Below are positions 30,522 to 37,309 of a stretch of DNA of 64,000 bases, in pieces. This DNA is from Neiella holothuriorum (lineage in GTDB: Bacteria; Pseudomonadota; Gammaproteobacteria; Enterobacterales; Neiellaceae), in assembly GCF_019457915.1 (NCBI RefSeq), contig NZ_JAHZSS010000024.1, positions 1 to 64,000 on the forward strand, written 5' to 3'. Positions within the stretch are counted from its first letter, which is position 1. Each line of letters starts with the position of its first letter. A program made the translations under genes and the position numbers. Under the pieces are notes generated by a model. The model was not told the origin of the DNA and made no database searches. It saw only the letters and a program-made list of their open reading frames with translations.

Positions 30522-30912
30522 CTTTCACACTAACGGCAATAGTCACCACACTATCAATGTCTTCTTGGCCAACACCAAGTTCTTGTAGCGTGCCCACCAA
30601 GTGCTCTGCTACCGCGTTAAAGTGTACTTCGGTCAAATTCATTCCTTTATGCGCTGCACGCATGTCCTTACCTGAATAGTTATTCGGGCCGCCAAATGCC
30701 ATGGTCAAAAACGCTTTTTGTTTGACGTGTTGAGCTTCCATGTCGATGGTATCAAAGAACTGGCTGATCCGATCATCGGCCAACACTTTACGGTAGAAAA
30801 TATCAACGGCGGCATCAATGGCGGGCGCGCCACCTAGCTTGTCAAACACCGACGCGGCTTTTTCTTCTGGCGACACTGCTGCTTCTTCTTTCTTTTTAAA
30901 TAATCCAAACAT
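30502..30912 (-). CDS. Group I truncated haemoglobin
   Basis: A 136-residue haem protein with a two-over-two globin fold (trHbN class). After a charged N-terminal extension (LFKKKEEAAVSPEEKA) come FDKLGGAPAI, the B helix FYRKVLADDR with the B10 tyrosine, HVKQKAFLTMAFGG around the distal pocket, and MRAAHKGMNL carrying the proximal histidine. Members of this class bind oxygen and NO and can act as NO dioxygenases when reduced. The overlapping downstream reductase gene supports that possibility. Cytoplasmic. Confidence 0.93.
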   Translation of the reverse strand: MFGLFKKKEEAAVSPEEKAASVFDKLGGAPAIDAAVDIFYRKVLADDRISQFFDTIDMEAQHVKQKAFLTMAFGGPNNYSGKDMRAAHKGMNLTEVHFNAVAEHLVGTLQELGVGQEDIDSVVTIAVSVKDDVLNQ

Positions 30913-30944
30913 ATTGATTTCCTTTAATTATTACTCTTGGCTGA

Positions 30945-31298
30945 CTATTGGACTTGGCCAACCATGTACTCCACCGCAGCAGTGATTTGCTCTGTGGTGA
31001 GTTCGGTATTGCCACCTTTGGCGGGCATTAAGCCGTAACCATTACTGGCATGTTCTACTAACGTTGGAATACCTTGCTCTAAGCGAGGCCCCCACATTTT
31101 CTTGTTACCGACGATCGGAGCGCCGTTAATGCCTTGTGCGTGGCAGACCTTACAAGTGCCCTTAAATACCAGCTCGCCGGCTGAAGGCTCTGGTGGTTTT
31201 TCTGAGCAAGCAGCCAGTAATGCCACTGCCGCGAGGGCAGTGGCATAGGCGGCAAACGGTCGAAGTGCTTTTGGTTTTGCGTTACGAGTCATCATCAT
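30945..31298 (-). CDS. Cytochrome c5-like lipoprotein
   Basis: A 117-residue monohaem c-type cytochrome. The signal peptide ends in the lipobox LLAACS, so it is probably lipid-anchored on the periplasmic face. The haem site is CKVCH with a later methionine ligand in GLMPAKGG, the class I pattern. VGNKKMWGPRLEQG is typical of c5 proteins. Fourth gene of the minus-strand electron-transfer cluster; expected to shuttle electrons between the multihaem cytochrome and a partner. Confidence 0.92.
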   Translation of the reverse strand: MMMTRNAKPKALRPFAAYATALAAVALLAACSEKPPEPSAGELVFKGTCKVCHAQGINGAPIVGNKKMWGPRLEQGIPTLVEHASNGYGLMPAKGGNTELTTEQITAAVEYMVGQVQ

Positions 31299-31347
31299 GA
31301 CGTCTCCTTTGGGTTACGCATTGTTTGCCTAAGCGTTTTGCCTGACG

Positions 31348-31920
31348 TTAAAGCGGCACGCGAATCACAACGCCACCCATCACTTCTCCCACTTTAAAAT
31401 CGGTACGTGGTGAATCTTTGTGTTCGTTGTGGCAGGAAGTACAGGCGTCGGATACCGCAACGTCTGGATAAACCGCGGTGAAATAAGTGACATCACCTAA
31501 GGTTTCTTTGCCATAGAAGTTCTCTCCTGGGTTAGCAGAAATAAACTCCAGACCTTCTTTCTCTACTGGCGATTTCGGTGCGTTTTGGCTGTTAATTGGC
31601 CAAATCGATTGCAGTGAATAAGTGAAATCATCGGTCATTTCGGCAACGGCTTCGGCACCCGCGCGGAACATCTGTGCTGGCAACAAGGCACCATTTTCAT
31701 ATTCTTTCCAGTGCTCATCTGGCTTAATGGCGCCAGCACCGGCTGGACCTAAGCGCTTAATAATAAGCTTGGTGTAATTGGTACGGTCGGCTTTCATCAC
31801 TGCGAACAAGGAATCGGTGTAGATTTTCGGATCGATGCCTGCTTCTTTTTCTTCACCACAGCCGATCAAGGTAGCGGCGGTTGCAGCTAATGCTACTGTT
31901 GCGATTACTTTTTTGATCAT
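31348..31920 (-). CDS. DUF3365 (Tll0287-like) haem-binding lipoprotein
   Basis: A 190-residue periplasmic lipoprotein with lipobox LIGC. The DUF3365/Tll0287-like domain has a PAS-like fold with a single c-type haem motif, here CTSCHN near the C terminus, and the conserved FRAGAEAVAEM and SLQSIWPINSQNAP segments. Such domains occur as haem sensors in kinases and as soluble proteins; here no transmitter is attached, so redox or gas binding within the cluster is the likely role (inference). Confidence 0.88.
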   Translation of the reverse strand: MIKKVIATVALAATAATLIGCGEEKEAGIDPKIYTDSLFAVMKADRTNYTKLIIKRLGPAGAGAIKPDEHWKEYENGALLPAQMFRAGAEAVAEMTDDFTYSLQSIWPINSQNAPKSPVEKEGLEFISANPGENFYGKETLGDVTYFTAVYPDVAVSDACTSCHNEHKDSPRTDFKVGEVMGGVVIRVPL

Positions 31921-31976
31921 CTCTCTGCCCTTTTGAACATACGTAATTAAATTAAAATGACTGGTTGTATTGGCTG

Positions 31977-33353
31977 TTATTGATTTGCTCTCTTTAGTGC
32001 CCAGTCGATGGATTTTATGTGGATGCCAGGTTTATCAGCGAAATTCGTTCTGATTAAATCGGGGTCTGCCAATGCATCAATGGAAAACTCTAATGAGTGA
32101 CATTGCATGCACACCGGACGAATCATTTTCTCGTTCGGTCTTAGGTAATAGTTTTGGTTGTGCTGCACGCTGACCACTTGCTCGCCACGCTTTTTCTTGG
32201 CGACTCGAGGCATGTGACAACTCGCACAGCTAACGGCTTGTTCAACGGCGATATCGCCCGCTTGTGCTTGTTGCCAAAGTTCGCCATGTGGGGAGCCTTC
32301 AAAGGCGAGCGAGTGCTCATCTTGGTGACAGGTTAAGCATGCTTCGGTGGCCGCGAATGTGGTGTCATATTGGTGTGGCTGGTGGCACGAATTACAGCCT
32401 TGCTGTAAATGCAGGTTGTTTGGGTCAAAATCTAAGTGCGACTGAACGTCCGCTGGGCTAATAGCGGCGGCTGTACCGTCTGCAGACAGAGCGCCAGCAG
32501 CTAATCGCATGCCGTGTTTACCCGAACTAAAACCATCAAATTCCGGCTGGTGGCATGACGCGCAAACTTCAATACCAGGCTTGGTAATCCAGTTTTCATC
32601 TGTTGGCGTTTGCGCTTCGCCGGTCGGTGCATGGCAGCCGGTACAGCTAATACCTGCATTGGCATGGGCGGTATCTTGCCAATGTTCGGTTTCGGTTGGA
32701 TGGTTGGCCATGTACTGCGCATCTTGTTGCGGATCAATGGCCACTTCTCGATTGGCGTAAAGTTTGGCGGCATTACGAATATCGAGCGACGGTGATACGC
32801 CATTTTCCTCTAATAGCCAAGGTTGATTGGCGTTGTTGACCAGAAAATCTTCGAACAAAGCACGGTTGTCGTGGAAGTTATGGCAGCCCGCTGAGGCGCA
32901 GCTATCGAATGGCAAATCTTTATGGCTTTCGCGTTCTTCACCTACTTCTTGGTGGCAGTGCCAGCAATAATCGTCAGGTAAGGTCACGCCCATGGCGCGA
33001 GTTTGTTCGGCCTGATGCTCTGTATGGCAGCTGACACAATAGCGCGCGTCGATTATTTCTAAACGATAGGCTTCGCGCGGATCAGTAAATTTCTTTTTAG
33101 GATGGGAGTCGTGGGCGTCTTCTAATTCGTCGGCATGGCAGCTGGTACAGGCATTTTGCAGAATTTCGGTGCCGCCAAACGCTTCGGTGTGGCAGCTGTC
33201 GCAGGCCATCTCAATTTGGTAATGACCATGGGTTGCTTCGCCAATCAGCAGCTCGGCTTTATCGTCGCTGGCAAAAATTACAAAGGCGTAGTAGCCACCA
33301 ATCGCTAGGGTGAGCAGGATCCAAATTGGCCACAACAACTTTTTCATGCTCAT
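31977..33353 (-). CDS. Membrane-anchored c-type cytochrome with eleven haem-binding motifs
   Basis: A 458-residue periplasmic multihaem cytochrome with an N-terminal membrane helix (KKLLWPIWILLTLAIGGYYA). I count ten CxxCH motifs (CDSCH, CTSCH, CVSCH, CWHCH, CTGCH, CASCH, CNSCH, CLTCH, CASCH, CMQCH) and one with a longer spacer, CASAGCH, between the fourth and sixth motifs. It does not match NrfA or the MtrA/MtrC layout that I know. The start at 33353 shares one base with the stop of the upstream flavoprotein (TGATG), indicating translational coupling; MSMKK at 33347 is an alternative. Likely electron acceptor of the flavoprotein's membrane domain (inference). Confidence 0.9.
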   Translation of the reverse strand: MSMKKLLWPIWILLTLAIGGYYAFVIFASDDKAELLIGEATHGHYQIEMACDSCHTEAFGGTEILQNACTSCHADELEDAHDSHPKKKFTDPREAYRLEIIDARYCVSCHTEHQAEQTRAMGVTLPDDYCWHCHQEVGEERESHKDLPFDSCASAGCHNFHDNRALFEDFLVNNANQPWLLEENGVSPSLDIRNAAKLYANREVAIDPQQDAQYMANHPTETEHWQDTAHANAGISCTGCHAPTGEAQTPTDENWITKPGIEVCASCHQPEFDGFSSGKHGMRLAAGALSADGTAAAISPADVQSHLDFDPNNLHLQQGCNSCHQPHQYDTTFAATEACLTCHQDEHSLAFEGSPHGELWQQAQAGDIAVEQAVSCASCHMPRVAKKKRGEQVVSVQHNQNYYLRPNEKMIRPVCMQCHSLEFSIDALADPDLIRTNFADKPGIHIKSIDWALKRANQ

Positions 33354-35404
33354 CAGAAGTAATACACCGTTAAAATATGAATACTCAGCAAGATCGGCAG
33401 AGGCCAAGCTACTAGGGTGTGAAGCCAAGTCCAAAACTTACGAATCGCTGTGGTTTTCATCGGATTAAACTTGTGGCTGAACGCCACCACGGCGCCGGCG
33501 CTGGCGCCAAGCACCAATACCGCAAGAAAATTGAACATCAGTAATTGATTTAAATTGGCCCCCAGATGAAAGCCGGTATGGACGATGAGCATGCCAGCAC
33601 AGGCAGCGCCCAGCACGCCGTGTAGAACACGCCAATAACCAAAATTGCCGAGTTTGGTCCAGCCGAGACGCTTGCGTAACGACATGACAAGACCGATGAC
33701 AGTCAGGCCAAGTAAGGTGAATCCGGTAACTTGCTTCCAGAATTTATCGTTCCAAATCCCTTCAAACCAGCCGCGTTCAAGTACCGAGTCGGCCACACTT
33801 AATGCTGGGGTAAATGCCATGGCGCATACCACCAATACGGCGACTAACGACATGGTTAACATCGTTAGCCAACCGGTTTCTTTGGCTGCCGGTTCGGCGC
33901 TGCCAATAAGCTGTGTTAACAGCGGCTTACACGAGCCACAAACCGTGCCGGCCGATGTGGCTTGCTGTAGTTCTGTAACCGAGCCAGCGCCTTCGGCAAT
34001 GGCTTCAAGCAGTTGTCCTTGGTTAATGTTGTTGCACTGACAAACAACCGCGTCGGCTGGCCATGCTTTTATGTCGCCCTCGCTATCGTCAGACCACAAC
34101 TTGCCACCGAGACGAAACCACATTTGTTGCCATTTTGAGATGCTGCGCTGCTGCTTGAATGCTTCTTGGATTCGGCGTGCTTCTGGCCATTCGCCAATGC
34201 CGACCGCACCGATGAGTTTGCCTTTGTAGATGACAATCTTGCGGTAAATTCCTTGCGATTTGTTGCGATAAACCAACTCTGATTGAAACGGCCGACTAGG
34301 CAACTCTGCAACCTCGCCCATCGAACAAACTTGCTCGCCAACCACTTTCAGTCGCGACACTTCCAGCGAACCCAGATAAGCCGATGCGCCGCCACAAATA
34401 ACATCTGCGGCAATGGCGGCTTGCTCGAATCCAGGGTTGACCAGACCATAAACCTGGCCTTGGTGTTCGCTGCATTCACCAATGGCATACACATCGGCAA
34501 CGCTGGTTTGTAACTGATCATTGACCACAATGGCGCGTGCAACTTTGATGTTGGCGTATAAAGCCAGCCGCGTATTGGGTGACACGCCGGTGCACAGCAA
34601 TACGGTATCGCATTCAATATGGTCGCCACTGCGGGTTGTTACGCCAGTCACCCGGCCTTGTTCGCCGAGCACTTCACGCACACCGGACTCTGTAACCACT
34701 TCAATGCCGAGCGCTTCTACTTTTTGGCGCAAACGGCTAGCGGCATCGTCATCAAGCTGGCGATTCATCAAGCGAGTAGCTTGTTGTACCAAGGTGACCT
34801 TGGTATTGAATTTGAGCATGCCGCGCGCAGCTTCTAAACCGAGTAGACCGCCGCCTACCACAACAACGTGTCGGCAGCGCGAAGCGCGCGCGGACAAGGC
34901 TTCGGTATCTTTTAGGTTGCGAAAGGTATACACACCGGTTTGTTGAACGCCCGGAATGTTTGGCACGTGCGGGCGCGAGCCGGTCGCCAATACCAGCTGA
35001 TCATAGTTATAGCGGATGCCCTGATTGTCGGTGACGACTTTTTGTTCGTGGTCAATATGAGTAATTGTGGCTACGAGCTGACGAAAGCCGGGGTGCTTTT
35101 GCTCATCCGGCAATGCAGTTTGAATATCGTGATAGCTGGCATCACCGGCCAGAAGTGCTGATAGCAGCACGCGATTGTAGGGGGCGTAAGGTTCGTTGCC
35201 GAATAGGGTGACCTCGGCATTGGGTTCACGTTTGAGCAACTCATGTGCAAACCGAACACCGGCGGGGCCGGCACCAATAATCAGAACACGACGCGCAAGT
35301 TGAGCCTCGGTTGGATCATAAGTTCCAACCGGCTCTTTTGAATCCGCAAGGGAATCTTTTCGAGTCGCTAAAGGCGCTGCTTTGGCTAGGGCAACGTCGG
35401 TCAT
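33353..35404 (-). CDS. NirB-like FAD/NAD oxidoreductase fused to a BFD-type Fe-S domain and a membrane domain
   Basis: A 683-residue fusion. Residues about 38-320 form a pyridine-nucleotide-disulfide oxidoreductase domain (LIIGAGPAGVRFAHELL for FAD, VVVGGGLLGLEAARGM for NAD, AIGECSEHQGQVYGL). Residues about 330-430 are the NirB-type C-terminal part of that domain. A BFD-like [2Fe-2S] domain follows with CQCNN and AGTVCGSC (about 450-500), as in assimilatory nitrite reductase. In place of the sirohaem domain there are about five membrane helices (about 515-683) with several intramembrane histidines (VLHGVLG, IVHTGFH, WLHTLV, SIHIL) that could bind b haem. First gene of the cluster; it may pass NAD(P)H electrons to the periplasmic cytochromes. 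Confidence 0.88.
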   Translation of the reverse strand: MTDVALAKAAPLATRKDSLADSKEPVGTYDPTEAQLARRVLIIGAGPAGVRFAHELLKREPNAEVTLFGNEPYAPYNRVLLSALLAGDASYHDIQTALPDEQKHPGFRQLVATITHIDHEQKVVTDNQGIRYNYDQLVLATGSRPHVPNIPGVQQTGVYTFRNLKDTEALSARASRCRHVVVVGGGLLGLEAARGMLKFNTKVTLVQQATRLMNRQLDDDAASRLRQKVEALGIEVVTESGVREVLGEQGRVTGVTTRSGDHIECDTVLLCTGVSPNTRLALYANIKVARAIVVNDQLQTSVADVYAIGECSEHQGQVYGLVNPGFEQAAIAADVICGGASAYLGSLEVSRLKVVGEQVCSMGEVAELPSRPFQSELVYRNKSQGIYRKIVIYKGKLIGAVGIGEWPEARRIQEAFKQQRSISKWQQMWFRLGGKLWSDDSEGDIKAWPADAVVCQCNNINQGQLLEAIAEGAGSVTELQQATSAGTVCGSCKPLLTQLIGSAEPAAKETGWLTMLTMSLVAVLVVCAMAFTPALSVADSVLERGWFEGIWNDKFWKQVTGFTLLGLTVIGLVMSLRKRLGWTKLGNFGYWRVLHGVLGAACAGMLIVHTGFHLGANLNQLLMFNFLAVLVLGASAGAVVAFSHKFNPMKTTAIRKFWTWLHTLVAWPLPILLSIHILTVYYF

Positions 35405-35728
35405 GATGTTCTCGGTCTGGTGTTTTTTGTTATGATCTTGTTAATGCAGGGTCTGTGCCATGGATCTGGTGATGCAATTAAGTTTATATAAAACAGTCGC
35501 TTATTGTTTTTATGTTCGATTTTGATGAATGCGCTATAAGTTGCATTTGCAATACAACAATGCGTGGTGGCACTAACTTGGTGCGAGTGTTAAGTGCATA
35601 TATTAGAAAAGTCATCAATCGCTCAAGTTGCATAATCTTGGTGCTTTAAACCATATGAATAAGGTGGTATTTGGTAGACAAAAAGCGCAGACTTGCAGCA
35701 TTAATTCAAGACATTTACAGGCAGTACG
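35405..35728. other. Divergent control region of the electron-transfer cluster
   Basis: About 320 AT-rich bases between the start of the NirB-like gene (minus) and an 85-codon gene (plus). It holds an NsrR-like operator (35538-35560). On the minus strand TTGTTG and TATAGC with a 16-base spacer flank the operator core and could be a promoter. No further gene is visible. Confidence 0.6.
35538..35560 (-). promoter_or_regulatory. Putative NsrR (nitric oxide sensor) operator
   Basis: The segment reads AAGTTGCATTT, one base, then CAATACAACAA. Against the gammaproteobacterial NsrR consensus AAGATGYATTT-n-AAATRCATCTT the first half matches at 10 of 11 positions and the second at about 7 of 11. It lies about 134 bases upstream of the NirB-like start and overlaps a possible -35/-10 pair on that strand. 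Match scored by eye only. Confidence 0.55.
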
Positions 35729-35986
35729 GTGACAGAACAATTTTCTGGTGACGATGTACTTCAAGTGGTTGAAAACCAATTAGCGGATGGTGAACCTCTG
35801 GTCGTTAAAGAAACCCAAATGCGATTGATGATGACAGGCCATGATAAAGAAGAGGCGTTGGAATTGATTGCGTGTGCTCTGACCTTAGAACTCTCAGCAA
35901 TTGCAGAGCAAGGTGAATCATTCAATTTGGCGAGGTACAGTGCTAATTTAGCGCTACTACCGGACATGCCTTGGCTGACCGACTGA
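35729..35986 (+). CDS. Small acidic protein of unknown function
   Basis: An 85-residue soluble protein starting at GTG. It is rich in Leu and Glu (HDKEEALELIACALTLELSAI) and ends with a MPWLTD tail. No signal peptide or membrane helix. Predicted mostly helical. I do not recognise the family. It is followed after 46 bases by a small membrane-protein gene with a good ribosome-binding site, so the two may be co-transcribed. Divergent from the electron-transfer cluster, but a functional link is not shown. Confidence 0.7.
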   Translation: MTEQFSGDDVLQVVENQLADGEPLVVKETQMRLMMTGHDKEEALELIACALTLELSAIAEQGESFNLARYSANLALLPDMPWLTD

Positions 35987-36032
35987 ACGTACGGTTTATG
36001 CTGGTAACGTTAGACAACCAAAGGAACAGCTG

Positions 36033-36209
36033 ATGGCATTACTGAAAATCTTAGCCGTTCTGGCGATATGCTTATTTGTGGTGGTCAAGTTGACTGAGCG
36101 AGTTGGCAAAGAACGCTCGATGTCGCAAATGCAATCTCTCAGCAAATGGATTTTGCCACTTGTGGGGATTTCATTGGTGTTGCAACTCATTTATTCGATG
36201 GTCGGCTAA
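36033..36209 (+). CDS. Small two-helix membrane protein
   Basis: A 58-codon gene whose start is backed by AAGGA 7 bases upstream. The product has two hydrophobic helices (LLKILAVLAICLFVVV and WILPLVGISLVLQLIY) around a polar loop (TERVGKERSMSQMQ). Function unknown. The gene is convergent with the haemolysin-III-like gene, 16 bases away. Coding is supported by the ribosome-binding site, the tight spacing and the regular helix-loop-helix pattern. Confidence 0.65.
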   Translation: MALLKILAVLAICLFVVVKLTERVGKERSMSQMQSLSKWILPLVGISLVLQLIYSMVG

Positions 36210-36225
36210 CCGCCCTTCAACCGAC

Positions 36226-36897
36226 TCATTGATTCGCCAACAAGCCAAATTCAATGGGTGGTAACACATGCCACCACACCGCAAAGAAGTGGCAAATACC
36301 GCCAGCGACTACAAAAACATGCCAAATGGCGTGGGTAAACGGCAGCTTCTTCATCAGATAAAATACCACGCCAACGCTATAGCAAAGCCCGCCTGCTGAC
36401 AGCCACCACATTCCTGCGTCGCCAATCGCCGCTGATAACGGATTGAGTGCCACAACGACGAGCCAGCCCATCACCAAATAGCTAATCACCCGTAACGCTT
36501 TAAATCGGTGGGGCCAGCCTAATTTTAAGGTGATACCAATTGCTGCCATGGCCCAGACAATACTAAATACCCACCAGCCCATGGAGTCGCGAATACTGAC
36601 CAACATGAACGGGGTGTAAGAGCCGGCGATTAAAATATAAATTGCACAATGATCCAGTGCTTTTAGATGTTTTTTGAGCCGCGGCCAGGGCGCCGCGTGA
36701 TAGCAAGAGGAAGCGCCGAATAGCAAGATTAGCGATGCACCGTAAATGCTGCTGGCAACGATCCGCCAAGTATCTTGTTGCTCAATGGAGACCATGAGCA
36801 TTAAAACCAACGCAGCAATACTCAGGCCGAAACCAATTAAATGGGTCAGGCTGTTGAGCCACTCTTCGGTGGCAGAATAAGACGGAGCATACGACAT
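36226..36897 (-). CDS. Haemolysin III family (PAQR-like) membrane protein
   Basis: A 223-residue protein with seven predicted membrane helices, of the HlyIII/YqfA family. Conserved features: EEWLNSLTHLIGFGLS with the first metal-site histidine region, SSCYHAAP after helix 2, LDHCAIYILIAGSYTP, and HAIWHVFVVAGGICHF near the C terminus. These residues form the zinc site of the PAQR superfamily. The start at 36897 is preferred because AGAGAGG precedes it and the product then begins at the usual family position. The physiological role in bacteria is uncertain. Confidence 0.9.
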   Translation of the reverse strand: MSYAPSYSATEEWLNSLTHLIGFGLSIAALVLMLMVSIEQQDTWRIVASSIYGASLILLFGASSCYHAAPWPRLKKHLKALDHCAIYILIAGSYTPFMLVSIRDSMGWWVFSIVWAMAAIGITLKLGWPHRFKALRVISYLVMGWLVVVALNPLSAAIGDAGMWWLSAGGLCYSVGVVFYLMKKLPFTHAIWHVFVVAGGICHFFAVWWHVLPPIEFGLLANQ

Positions 36898-37100
36898 AGC
36901 GGCCTCTCTAATTTGAGCGAACAAGTGTACGCTCAAATTATAAAAAGGGGAAGTCTTGCCAACCTTACGGCTCAAATTCGCAGGTCATCTTTGTTACTCA
37001 GAAGTTAAAGCAAGTGAATCTCATTAACAGAGCAGGTATACTTCCGCCATCAGCAAATTCGAGCGGCGAGGCATGCGCTTCCGATTCGATTTGTGCTGAA

Positions 37101-37200
37101 GCCAAGGGGCGTTGCGATGATTTAATGGATTAAATCAGCCAACTGAGACATCAAAAGATGAACCCTTCGAACCTGATCCGGTTGGTACCGGCGGAGGAAT
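37101..37200 (+). ncRNA. TPP (thiamine pyrophosphate) riboswitch
   Basis: All hallmarks of the THI element are present: GGGGC in P1, CTGAGA (37143-37148), ACCCTTCGAACCTGATCCGG (37162-37181), GTTGGTACC and the closing GGCGGAGGAA. A hairpin GATTTAAT/ATTAAATC in the variable P3 arm is visible. A possible -10 TATACT lies at 37037-37042. It precedes a thiamine uptake operon, which fits repression when TPP is plentiful. Confidence 0.95.
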
Positions 37201-37282
37201 GGCTGTGAATTTGACATTGTTGTCGCGCACTTTCTCATCAACGCTATGACGGCTAAAACCGCTGGCGTGCAAACTACCGACT

Positions 37283-37308
37283 GGATCTCCAAAATTATAA
37301 TGAGATCC
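37283..37308 (+). promoter_or_regulatory. Hairpin that could hide the ribosome-binding site of the thiamine receptor gene
   Basis: GGATCTC (37283-37289) and GAGATCC (37302-37308) form a perfect 7-bp stem with a 12-base loop, ending one base before the ATG. The second arm contains GAGA, the only purine-rich stretch near the start. This could be the expression platform of the riboswitch acting on translation. Inference from sequence only. Confidence 0.5.
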
Positions 37309-37309
37309 T

